From contig VXAZ01001688.1 in assembly GCA_013399875.1 (NCBI GenBank), positions 1,448,755 through 1,512,754 of the forward strand: 64,000 nucleotides of DNA. Reading direction: 5' to 3'. How positions within the stretch are numbered: position 1 is the first letter of the stretch; every line of letters begins with the position of its first letter. Position numbers and translations under genes: made by a program. The notes beneath the pieces were generated by a model. The model made no database searches, was not told the origin of the DNA, and saw nothing but the letters and a program-made list of their open reading frames with translations. Shown one piece after another: positions 35,100 to 45,319 of this stretch. The stretch comes from Gymnorhina tibicen. Taxonomy: Eukaryota > Chordata > Aves > Passeriformes > Artamidae.

Positions 35100-35200
35100 A
35101 CTGCTATGCATCACTTGAACTAAACGAACGTGAAATAATTAAGATGCAGATTTTTATATTTATTCTTTTTTTAGTAGTTAATTACTACCCTGGGCCAAAT
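35100..35200. promoter_or_regulatory. Candidate conserved noncoding element (short)
   Basis: GAAATAATTAAGATGCAG and GTAGTTAATTACTACC: the second is a near-perfect palindrome (GTAGTTAATTACTAC) containing TTAATTA, a paired homeodomain-type site. Repeat-free AT-rich surroundings. Confidence 0.3.
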
Positions 35201-36182
35201 TCTGCTCTCTGTCACCTGAGACCTGAGGGAGAGGAGCCACATAACCCTGCATAGCGGGTTGTGGAAACACCCGGAATGCAAGGACAGGGAAAGAGCTAAG
35301 TAAAAAATAAAGCCCTTACACCTTTCATGTAGAAAGACTGGATGGAAAATAAAAATAAAAATGAGCTTGTGAGATTGAGTGTTATTACCTAAACAATGGG
35401 TCTAATCCTGGAATGCGCTGAGTGCGTCTTGAACCTTTCCCAGCTCCTCCAGCTGGTGTTGGCGCTGTCTGGAATCAAAGATGGTGCACTTTGCACAAAG
35501 AGGAGACGCGGTTCAGGCTTGTCCAAGATTTTCCATTTTTAACTCTGACCCCCCTCGACTGATAATTTGGGTTTTGATTAAAAAATATGAGAGTGAGGGA
35601 AATCTCAGCCTTCCTCAAAAAGAAAGAGAGCAGGGACTCACTTAGGGACTGCCCCCAAATGGGTCAGCTTTGGCTTTTCTATAAAAACTATGCAAAAAAA
35701 TTGTTTAAGAAGTTGTGTAAGAGTAATCCCCTTGCAGCCAGCTCTGGAGGCAATAAACCAACACGGGATCTGTTCTCTCAGACAGCTAATACACACTGAG
35801 CTTCCACTTAAATCACTGCAAAGAGCCACACGTGATTCATATGCTACGGATACACTGGGGAACTCAAGGCATTGACTTCCAGGGTTCTAGCAGATGAACC
35901 CATTCCTAGCAAACAAATGACATTCCAACTCAGGACATTCTGTGATTATTCAGCAGACATGGATCTACTGGCCAAGAGAAAAGCAGCAGTGAGAAGGGGA
36001 GGCTGCAATGTCTTTAGCCCTCTAAAGACTCCAGGCAGCAAAAAAGCACAGCCTTGACCCGCAGCATAGCTGAGGCCAGGCAGATTCCCAGCCCAGCTCG
36101 GAGGAGTTAAAGGTTTTGCCTTTACTTTGCACAAAATTTGCTGAGACAATCTTCCAGAAATCTTTGAAATGAGAAATAGGCA

Positions 36183-36208
36183 TTTAAGATTTTAAGATAT
36201 TAAGATAT
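36183..36208. repeat. TTTAAGAT short tandem repeat
   Basis: TTTAAGAT, TTTAAGAT, ATTAAGAT then ATC: three consecutive units of eight bases, the third changed. Confidence 0.85.
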
Positions 36209-36309
36209 CTCTCCCTTCCAGCCAAAGCCCACAAAAAAACCCCACAACTACGTTTCATTCACGCTCTCCTTCCTGAGACTGCAACAGCTGCTAAAATTAG
36301 GAGAGTTGT

Positions 36310-36600
36310 AGCTACAAAATCCACAAAGGAGTTAAGATCTCGGTTATAAGCTTCCCAACCCATTATCACCCATTGTGTGATAAACATCTTCCTAAGTAGG
36401 CACTCTCCTTTACCCTCAAGCACCTTCTTTAATTGTGTCTTCGGCTAAAAGCAAATCATCCTGCCTCTTAATATCAGGTTTGATTAAGTTAATCTTGATG
36501 TGATATCATGAAATAATATTTACTGCTCTCCAATAATTTATGTAAATAGCTTCCCCTTTCACCCCAGCCGTACGGGATGACAGGTGATTCAGTGCTGCTG
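36310..36600. promoter_or_regulatory. Candidate conserved noncoding element
   Basis: AT-rich repeat-free block: CCCATTATCACCCATTGTGT, TTTAATTGTGTCTTCGGC, TTTGATTAAGTTAATCTTGA, CATGAAATAATATTTAC, CCAATAATTTATGTAAATAG. GATTAAGTTAATC is close to an HNF1/homeodomain dimer site. The ACAGGTGATTCAG at the right edge adds a CAGGTG E-box. Function inferred. Confidence 0.35.
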
Positions 36601-36609
36601 CTCCACACT

Positions 36610-39600
36610 CACATCTGTGGCCGAGGCAGGCGCTTCTGCAGGGCTCCTGATGGATCGAGCCAGCATAGTAACAAAACATATGGTCCATCATGAGGATGAA
36701 GCCTACCTTCCTCTTTGGCCTCAAAACCCCCAACCCGCTCCACAACTGAACAAAAGAATGCTTTCAGGTTGGGGTTTTTTTCCCCAGCAAGTCTTTAAAT
36801 GGTCATTATTGTGTTCAACGTTGTATTTTGCTGTTAAGGAAAGCCCATCGCACATGCTGATACCCAGCTACCGCGAGCAGCTCCCAACAGGCTGAGACAT
36901 TGCTCCTTGCTGATTTGAGCTCAAACCAAGCTCACACCACATCACCACCACAGCTCCTCACAGACTTGAGAGCAGCCTGAAGTCAGTGCAGGCAGCTGAG
37001 ATAAGGGGGGAGATAGGAGGAACCGCGCACGACTAAATAACCACCTGCAATCACGGGTGACTTGCTGGTGAGGAAGTCCGAGCCAGACGCAAACTGCTCA
37101 AGGCCTCAGACAGGAGACATGGTACAGCAAAAGGAGCTGGCCCCAAAGCCACTCTTAGAAGCTGAGGTCTCCGGGGATGCTCAACCCCAGCACAGCAGAG
37201 CATGTGCTTCACTTTAAACAAGCTTTGGTAACCTCTGCACTCAGGGTGTGCCTTGGCTTTTGGAAAACCTGTCCTTTGGAGACCTCCGTGTGAGTAGAAG
37301 GCCCTCCACCCAAACTGCGGGCTTGTGTGGGGTCGTGATGACCCCATGAACAGACAGACAGGGACCAGAGAGAAAAAGCAGAACAAGGGGTGTTAAAGCA
37401 GCAGTGAAAGGTCACTTCTGAGGTGGGAGACTATGACACTTCTCGGGCTGTATCTGAGCTGCGTTTACTATCCCACATAATTTCCAGCCCTCTCCCTGCC
37501 ATGGGAACATCCTCCGCAGCACCCATCTCCCCGGCTCCAAGTGCAGAACCCAACTTTGCATGATTTTGAATAACATTTTGAGTATCATGAAACCAGCGAG
37601 AACCACGAACTCTTCCACCTGATCACAACTCTGAATATGCACTAGACTCTTTTTTTTTTTTTTNGTTTTCTGGGCATGCATTTACAAGACAGGGCACTTC
37701 GGAGCAGGCACCTATTGACTGGTGGGAGGGTTAGGAAATAAGCCAAAGGGATAGCAGTGTGTTTTTATTCCTCTTACTTCATCTACTATAGCTCATGTCC
37801 TTTGATTCCCTCTTTAGACAGTGTTTGAGGCTTGTATAACATTGCTAAAAACCCCAGATCCTTTCTGCACATTAAACACGACTGCTGGAAAGGTGCTTTT
37901 CCTCCTATTACCCCATTCCTTGTGGAAAGCGCTTCCACGGCCACTTGTAACTAAGAATTCCAGATAGCGTCCGGCACAGTGATGATGCCTGTGATCGTGA
38001 GGGAGAAAGTGAGAGGGGACAGCTGTCCCCTGGAAACTCGATGGAGATTACCCACTCATTAGTACCAGACCATGGAAACAGCCACCAGATGGTAACAACT
38101 TCCAGCCAATAATGCGACATGTTTTGCAATCACCAAATCCCTTTGCAAAAACAGGGCAGGACGAATCTTATCTCCTCAGCACTTGGGCAAACCGGTGGAA
38201 AGAGCTGGAGAAGGCTTGGCAACAGCTCCAGGCAGGGTTTGTCCGCACTTGCTCAGCCCGGCAGCGATGGGAGGGAGTCGGGCGAGTGCGAGTGGAGCTC
38301 TATCGGATTTGGGACATTCAGACTTCAGGGAGGACCATGGAGCAATTCTCATTCCTACCCTCTCGTGCTCTGCTTTCCTCCACACCAGCAGGAGCTTAAC
38401 AACAATTTCTGTGTCTTGAAGAATGTTCTGAGGCCTATGGCTGGATTTTGGTCATTTCACAATAAACCCAGAGCATCCCTCAACTTCAGTAACTTCCACT
38501 GCACACCAGTCTAGCCCTAACCAAGAAACTGCACATTAGGAATTCCAGCTGCAGGGAAGAGCTGAACTAGGAAAGGCAACATCCAGCTCATGCAGAGGTT
38601 TGCAGTAAAGCATGGTGATCTGTCTTAGTCCCAGCTCCAGAGTATTTCTCAACCTTGTGAATTTCTCTCAGGCCAGCTGCTTTAAAGTGGATATACTCCC
38701 TTCCTGGTGATCACAAATAAAACAAAGTGGATCATCTGGAAATTAATTGTTCAGAGCAAGTGCTGCCTCCATGAAAAGTCCAGTAATGCTGAAACACCAT
38801 TTAAACAGTACTTGGAAATAAAACAGAAGACAAAGTTTCAGAAAGGCACCTGTGTCACATTTTATTTGGTTTGGGGCTGTTATTTTCTCCCCTCCTTTTT
38901 TTGTCTAGGGCTAATTTCAGACTTTCTGCATCTCACCTGCACATTTTTGCAGGTTCTGACTTCTGATTTCATTGCAGAGGTGGAGCAACATCCAATAAAG
39001 TCAACAGAAAGATTCTCCTCAACATCGTGGGGTTTTTGACCTCAGTGGACAATCTTTATACAAATCCAAACAGAGAGCTACTGTCACAAGGCACAGCTAT
39101 GAGAAGGCTCCCATCAGACCTTCAAGTCCACCCAAAACAGCCTCTTGGAGAAAGGCAAACGTCCACTCTGAAAGGGGTTGTCCCAAACTGAGCTGTGGGG
39201 ACATCAAGCTCAGATTACCACTGGGCTGAATGCCAGATGTCCTCCCAGGTCTCAGCTGTGGAACTCAAGCAATGCCTTCTACCATGCACAACGCAATCTC
39301 TGATAATTTCTACCTGCTGAGATACAGGGAGAGGCTCCTTGCACTGCCCAGGAAAAAGGGGAGTTGCCCTTGAGGTGCAAAGTGCTTCCAAAATACCTAA
39401 ATATCTAAATCATTCCAGAGCTCTCCTTCAAAAAGTACTCAAGAGCAGAGAAAATCCATGGAAAGAAGATAAAACTTTGCACACAGAGAGCCTTTAAATC
39501 ACCAAATCCGTGGAGACGCTGCAAAGAACATGAACCTATCAGGGAGCAGAGTCTCAGACTCTACTGACCCCCTCCCACCTGTACCTGGCTTTCAGCTTCA

Positions 39601-39640
39601 CCCTTCAGAGCCGAAGCTTTGGGCCACTAAAGCTCGGGCT
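36610..39640. other. Unique sequence with an assembly ambiguity
   Basis: No gene recognised. Contains the single N at 37,664. Open frames of about 110-130 codons at 38,112-38,514 and 38,707-39,039 have no domain. No CR1 is seen. Confidence 0.4.
37650..37664. other. Poly(T) run ending in an ambiguous base
   Basis: Fourteen T are followed by one N at 37,664 and then GTTTTC. This is the only non-ACGT base in the window, most likely an unresolved homopolymer call. A frame crossing it (37,412-37,681 minus) is not credible. Confidence 0.97.
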
Positions 39641-39647
39641 GCATTTC

Positions 39648-39712
39648 GGGTCACACAGCCAGCTCAAGGAAGGTCTAATCCCAGCTCCCTGGAGCACAGC
39701 AGGGACCCCTCG
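39648..39712 (-). mobile_element. Possible MIR-type SINE relic
   Basis: GGGTCACACAGCCAGCTCAA, then GGTCTAATCCCAGCTCCCTG, GAGCACAGC matches reverse-complement MIR around GGTCACACAGCTAG and GAACCCAG. The first 14 bases are a good match. Confidence 0.38.
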
Positions 39713-39714
39713 GC

Positions 39715-40150
39715 TCTCCCTTGCGACACCAGCAGAGTTGCACCACTCAAGACCCCTGAACGCAGCGCGTGAGCCAAACCTCCTTACGGCAGCGCCCCAA
39801 GGTAAGGAAAAGGGCTGAGGAACCCATCCCAGGCACAAAGAGGTTGTGTGATTTAGCGCACAGCAAGGGCTCGCGCGTCTGACTCGGTGCTGCTATGAGA
39901 GCGCAAGTCCAGGTGCTGGATGGAGGCAGGAGCTGCACAGGCAAAGAAAACCCGGGGCAGGGTCAGGGAACAGCCCCGGGGAAGCCCGGGCCGTGCAGGC
40001 AGGGCTGGGATCTTGCTCCATAACTCCAGCTGCGGGTACCTCCGCACCCCTTGCGACACTCGGCAGCGCTGCCAACGCGGCCCCGTGAAGCCTCGCACCT
40101 CCCGGCTTTCACACAGCAAACGATTGCTCGGCAAGCCATAAACCTCCCGA
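39715..40150. promoter_or_regulatory. CpG-rich segment
   Basis: About 29 CpG in roughly 440 bases, with local clusters such as CGCAGCGCG, CTCGCGCG and CCAACGCGG. Density is below that of the 51.4-kb island but well above the neighbourhood. GCCCCAAGGTAAGG at about 39,795-39,808 contains a consensus-like donor (AAG followed by GTAAGG) on the plus strand. It may mark a minor promoter, or be a GC-rich patch. Confidence 0.35.
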
Positions 40151-40397
40151 AAAAGCCGTGGAGCTGCACAAAAGCCTTCTCCTAACAGATGATTTGCGCC
40201 AGCCCTGCAGTCTCAGCAAGTGATACACCGTCGTAAAACCCATTCTCATGCTATTACAAAACTCCTCACCAACACCCGCCGCTGCCCTGCTCGGGTTTTA
40301 TTTGCCACCTTCCACGAACAAGGAGGGTACGTTCCAGTTGCAAAAAATGCAACCGGGGAGCCCTGGGCCATTCTGCCACCCACGCAGTTAATTACAC

Positions 40398-40455
40398 CTC
40401 CGACAGCCAGCGAAGGGCTGGGTGTAGAGAATCCAGGCCCTCCCGTGGCTCGCAG
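40398..40455 (-). mobile_element. Possible MIR-type SINE relic
   Basis: CCGACAGCCAGCGAAGGGCT, then GGGTGTAGAGAATCCAGGCC, CTCC resembles the reverse-complement MIR stretch ACACAGCCAGTGAG, then AGAGCTGGGA, GAACCCAGGTCTCC. It lies only about 700 bases from the similar relic at 39,648. Confidence 0.35.
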
Positions 40456-40600
40456 AGACACGAAGACCTGTTGGCACCGGGAGGCACGTCCCACCAGCAC
40501 CCTGTATCACCAGCTGGGTGAGACACGAGTTAATTTTTACAGATTGGGTGTTCACGAGCCTTAAAGGAATTCCCTGGGTTTTTTCCCCAGCTCCAAAGCT

Positions 40601-40614
40601 CACACACACACACA
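40601..40614. repeat. (CA)7 microsatellite
   Basis: Seven CA units preceded by GCT and followed by GATTG. Short. Confidence 0.92.
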
Positions 40615-40699
40615 GATTGTGCTCCTTTTTTTTGCATAGGTTACTTTGAAGCAAAGTTACTGTGGCACATGAAGTTCTCAAGCTTGTGTTGTCACAGAG

Positions 40700-40776
40700 C
40701 TGAATGTCAGCGGGGTTGGAAGTAGATGGTCTGTTAAGGTCCTTTCCAATCCAAACCATTCCACAATTCTGTGAAA
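40700..40776 (+). mobile_element. CR1 3' terminus
   Basis: AGCGGGGTTGGAAGTAGATG, GTCTGTTAAGGTCCTTTCCA, ATCCAAACCATTCCACAATT, CTGTGA is the CR1 3' end in forward orientation, ending in degenerate ATTCTGTGA repeats. Plus strand, short. Confidence 0.92.
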
Positions 40777-41824
40777 GTTACTTCGATGAGAGCCATTCAG
40801 ATAGTTATAACCAGGTTTTGTGATCTGACCATTCAACAAATTCCTCTTCCCTTCCCAAGATTCTTCCAGATTGACTTCTGTCTTTCTCAGCCCTACTAGG
40901 TTTAAAGGCAAAAGCAGTGCCTGGCACAGAGAAAGAAAAATAAGTATTGGCCTGCTACAAACCTAAATTTATGGCACTTCTAGGTTCCGGTTTCAGTGAC
41001 CAGTTCCCTTTCACTCAACTCCTCCTTCTCCAAGTCACTGCTCTCCCAATTATTAACTCAGTCTCTGAAAAATTAGGCTTTGTGTTTTCTGTACAGAAAT
41101 CTCATTCTAACGAAAGGCCAGCATGCCTGCACAATTTTCTTCTACTGTGAATGTAGTGGGCACAGAAGAATTAAGAAAAACATAAACCTTCTAAATAAAG
41201 AAGAGCCTACTTGATTAGCAGCTAATTGAGAGCTACATAGCTCTTACTAATGAAAATTTATTTGTAATAGCATGGGGGATACAGGCGTACAAAAGCCCTT
41301 GTCAGCTTGGTCTTTTATTTTTTTAAATAGTATTTCAGTTGCATTCCACATATGTTAATATTATACCCAAAGAAAGGAAAAGACAAGATGAAATTATCCA
41401 GAACTTTTGTCTTGGCTCCTTGCCATGACATCCTGAGGTTGATGTGCGCTTGCTGCCACTGGGCTTGTCCTCTCTGGCAGAGGCTTGGGGAGTGGTGGGA
41501 AGAGATGATAGGAGAAGACGGTGTTGGCCACCCTAAGTCTATAATTGACTGACATAGCCGCTTACGGAGCGTTACTGCTCGAAGGGGAGTGTTCACAGCA
41601 AATTGGGTTACTTGGAGTAGCCCAAACCACAGGTTTAGGTTCACCATTAAGATTTCCCTGTCCTCCTGGCCCCCAGCGACCTGGAAGCTCCAGCAGACGG
41701 GTGCTCCGACCCAAGGGCTTGTCCCATGCCACAGACACCCAAACTCTCGAGGTTTAGCGCAGCAGGAAAACCTGCCGGACACACCTGCTGGAACCCAGCA
41801 GCACCCTAAACCATCAGCAGGGGT

Positions 41825-41890
41825 GGCTGCTGTGGATTCGCGCCCTAAAACCGCAGGCTTTACCCTCTGATACACCCTCACTGCCCCATG
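41825..41890 (-). mobile_element. Possible tRNA-like SINE head
   Basis: GGATTCGCGCCCTAAAACCG, then CAGGCTTTACCCTCTGATAC, ACCCTCACTGCC resembles the reverse complement of a tRNA-derived SINE head (GATTCGAACCC, then a CTAACCACT-type end and CACTGCC). One landmark is clear, the rest is loose. Confidence 0.27.
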
Positions 41891-41899
41891 ACTCCAGAT

Positions 41900-43095
41900 G
41901 TGCTGCCTAATACAAGATATTTTGGCTGATAGTTCCCAGTTGACCACACAGTTATTTCCTAGAGTTGTAGGTCAGCATCTTAATTTCTAGGAAAAATCCT
42001 AAGAAACAATGAGGGGAAGGAAGGCCATGGTCTTACAGGCCTCAGTGGGGTATTTCCCAGGATGTTTCTACTCCTAGAGTCGGTGCCTCACAAAGACAAG
42101 ACAGGCCAGCTACTTGAAGGTCCTCAAGCTTTATGCTTGATATATTTTTATTCCAAATCCACCAGGAAAAAGGACTTTTCCTGGGCTGGAAATAGGCACC
42201 ACAGCCTTTTCCACGGATTTGCACAAGCAGGCTCCCAGCACTGAAGGCAACAGGTCCCCATTACAGGCTACCTCCATTGGTACTGAAGTCAGTTTTACCA
42301 TTATCAAGCAATTTTTAGGCTTCTCTTCATGAGTTACTACTCAAATAACATGGGCCTATATCAGGCAAAATTTAGGGGTTTTATTGGTTGTCTAGAAACA
42401 GGCATTCATGTACTAAAGTTTCACCATCTAATATCCAGCTTATCTCTTCAAATTTAGAATTTACCCCAAGTGAGATCAACACTCAAAATATTATTTCAGC
42501 TCCTGCATATAGGTGAGCATGATCCAGTTTCAGCAAGAGGGCTTGAAATACCTGACCGACCCGTATTTTGGATGTGTTAAAAATAATCTACAATAAATAT
42601 AAATCTGATGGAATGAACTTGGATTTCAATGTGAAGTTTTATGCGGTTATTATTAAAAAAAAAACCAAAAACTCTCTGAAGAAAACTGCTCCCTTGGGGT
42701 AATTCCCCCAGCTCAGCACAGCACCAAGAAAAAGTAATTCATCCCAGTTGGAGCTGGGACCCAGCCACAACATCTTGAAACAGATCCAGATCTGCTCCCC
42801 GTCATCTTTGGGGGTGAAAAAAACATGGGGTTTTGCTCTGACCCAGCAGAGAAGAGGGGCAGAGGCAGCTCAGATGTGGGGTTGCATCTCAGGCCCTGTG
42901 AGAAGGATGAGGTGTTTGTGCAGGGAGTGCTGGTCCTCAACCACCGCTGAGCTGTGTCGTGGACCTCTGTGTGCACACTCACACCACGCATTAAAACACA
43001 AAAGTAACACTTTCTCAGACCTCTGGATATTTTACTTCATCTCAGTATCACTTACAGCCACCATCAATCAAGCAGTCCACCCCCTCTCCTTTCCC
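41900..43095. other. Unique sequence, nothing recognised
   Basis: AT-rich from about 42,330 to 42,670 with a short A10 run at 42,656. No motif cluster stands out and no frame has a domain. Confidence 0.4.
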
Positions 43096-43099
43096 TGAT

Positions 43100-43340
43100 G
43101 TTTTATAAACTGCAGAAAGTTGGAGTATTTTTTGGCCCAGCAGCCCACATATCCCATAATAAATGCCTCTCCTAATGTTGCTTTATTTTATCAATATTGC
43201 CAGACTTCTTAATGGGACTCTAAGCTCCTGACTAACAAAATATATTGTCTGTCATATTCTGTATTTACTTTTCCTGCAAGGAACAATGATGCTCTATCAG
43301 CACCAGCACAGGGTAACGGAGGTCAGAGCCCGTTAATTGG
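43100..43340. promoter_or_regulatory. Candidate conserved noncoding element
   Basis: Repeat-free AT-rich block: CCCATAATAAATGCC, TCCTAATGTTGC, TTTATTTTATCAATATTGCC, CTTCTTAATGGG and GAACAATGATGC. It has ATTGC and AACAATG SOX-like cores and several TAAT cores. The right edge has GCCCGTTAATTGG. Inferred enhancer-like. Confidence 0.33.
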
Positions 43341-43344
43341 AAAA

Positions 43345-43765
43345 ACACATGGTCTGACCAGCCAGTCCCAGACCCCGACGGAGAACCAGCACCCCACTCA
43401 CAGCCACCCTTTCTGGGGCTGGGACACACCCCTGCAAGAGGGGCTCAGGCAGGTGATGCCCCGCTGCTCCCAGGTGGGAAACAACACCCAAAGGATATCT
43501 TAGAGCGCGCTAGGGATGAGTTTTGGGGGAAGGCAAAAAAAAACCCTCCAGCCAGGGTAGCACAAGGTTGGCTTGCCTTCAGGAAACGCCTGGTTGTATG
43601 CAGCAGCTGTGGTGCGAGTAGTACAACAAATTCACTTACTGAATGACAACAGCTTTATTGGCAAGCCAATTCAATTAAAGCCACTGCAACCAACAAAGTC
43701 GCAGGCAGCGCTCGCCGCATAACGAATATGGAATCATGCCTATGTTTCCCCAAGTGCCCTCAGCC
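43345..43765. other. GC-moderate spacer between two AT-rich blocks
   Basis: No repeat or coding signal. A CTTTATTGGC near 43,653 gives AATAAA on the minus strand, but no transcript is otherwise suggested. Confidence 0.35.
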
Positions 43766-43769
43766 CTCC

Positions 43770-44010
43770 CTGTCCCTCTGCATGAGAGGGAAAGGGATGA
43801 ATGAATTAGGCTCAGATGATGGTAATTAATGGCTTGGCTGTCAGAGAGGCATTTTGTCGGCCCAGTGGTTGAAAGCTCCATATTAGAGATAAAGTCCCAG
43901 CACTGCTCAGACAGGGCAGCCCTCCTGCCGGCACGGTGGGGCAGCGCTGGGCAGCATTGATCAGCCTTGCCTGCTATTGATAGGTAAATAATACGTTCAT
44001 TTTTCATCTT
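43770..44010. promoter_or_regulatory. Candidate conserved noncoding element
   Basis: GGGATGAATGAATTAGGCTC, GATGATGGTAATTAATGGCT, TGGCTGTCAG and GCATTGATCAG occur in a repeat-free block with mixed composition, unlike simple AT-rich DNA. GGTAATTAATGG is a strong paired homeodomain-type site. TGGCTGTCAG may contain a MEIS/TALE core (TGTCA). Inference. Confidence 0.33.
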
Positions 44011-44019
44011 CACAAAACA

Positions 44020-45220
44020 CGTCCTTCGGGCTACGGTTACAGGAGTTCTGACATGAGCTTATTAAGAAAAAAGTATCCTTAATGCTGGGCTAAACACAAA
44101 ACAAATATTCTTATAAAATATACATAAGAATTCATTTTAGCCTTCAGTAAAATAGATAAAACCTGGATTTTTTTTTTTTCTGAGCAATAAAACTTTGCTT
44201 TCTAAGGCAACATGAGACCTCCTCTGCACGTGCATGCATGAGCTGATATGTTTTTCCACCATCACTGAAATTACCCAGGTTTCATTGTTTTCTGAACCAT
44301 GATGAATATTTAAGTGGTGCTGCCCAGCTAAAGTGTCAGGACTACTGCTTTCCCCAAAATTTTGGTAAGGGAAGAAAATGAGTCTTAAGTCTCAAGAGAT
44401 TTTGCAAAACTTCTCTCATTCCCTCATTTATGAATAAGCTTTTAAAAAAAGAAAAAAAAAAGAGGGTACTGAAAGCTTCTGGGCAAACCCCTTGAAGCCA
44501 CAGGGAGTTTTGGTAACACGGCAGCGGGGTCAAAGCAGACCAGCATCCAACCCTGCACATCCGTGGGCACGTGTCCCACCCGGAGCAAGCCCAGCTTTGC
44601 TCCTGGCTGGTGGTACCCACCTCCACCCCTTCCGACATCCCCCTTGCTACAAAGGGCACCCAGGCCTCATTAATTCTAATTTTTCTTTCCGTGGAAAGAA
44701 GAAACCCTATAGAGATGCCTTCCTGCTCTCCTTCCTTGCTCCTCACTTCCAAAAACCCAAAACTAGCTTGACAGCCCCAAACCCCACAGCCCTTTTTAAC
44801 CTGGAGCAGAGGCAAATTGAATTCAAAGCAGTGACCAGGAAGCACAGGGTGTTCTGTGCCTTTCCTCAGGTTTTTTGTTATGAAATTGTTATGAAATAAA
44901 ATCCCCTCTTTTCAGAGCACACCAATGTAATTGCCTGACTGCTTCCCATGTCAAAGTGACCAATACTTTCTGCGCCTCTGGGAACGTAAAACTGAAGAAA
45001 ACATCACTCATTTGGACACTCATTATGTGACTCGTTATTGTACATTAAACATTTGTATCCTTAAAATAATGGCCTCGCTATTACCAGCCACAAGATCCCC
45101 ACTTCTCCCTTCAGCTCGGAGATGAGGGCATTGCTGCAGCTCCAGAGGGGTGACACCCAACACTTAGGGACCATCCCTCTGAGTGGAAAACATCCCTGCT
45201 TTGTTTGTGCCGCAGAAAAA
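44020..45220. other. Unique sequence, nothing recognised
   Basis: Contains T and A homopolymers at 44,168-44,180 and 44,444-44,462. The minus-strand frame at 44,342-44,845 (167 codons) has no domain. Confidence 0.4.
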
Positions 45221-45224
45221 GAGA

Positions 45225-45312
45225 TGCCTTTTCATTTCCAGACAGCATTTCAATATTCATTAAGCAGCAGACTAATGGCACAATCCTTAATCGCTCCAAC
45301 AAGGACTGATGA
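45225..45312. promoter_or_regulatory. Candidate conserved noncoding element (short)
   Basis: CAATATTCATTAAGCAGCAG, ACTAATGGCACAATCC and TTAATCGCTCC within 70 bases give three homeodomain-type cores and an ACAAT SOX core. Repeat-free. Confidence 0.3.
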
Positions 45313-45319
45313 GTGCGGC

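Noticed and set aside
40930..40965. Forward MIR tail at GCAGTGCCTGGCACAGAGAA
   Set aside because: One 15-base word resembles MIR, but it is followed by A-rich sequence without further landmarks. Likely chance.
44342..44845. 167-codon minus-strand frame
   Set aside because: Ends in low-complexity lysine/phenylalanine sequence from A/T runs. No domain.
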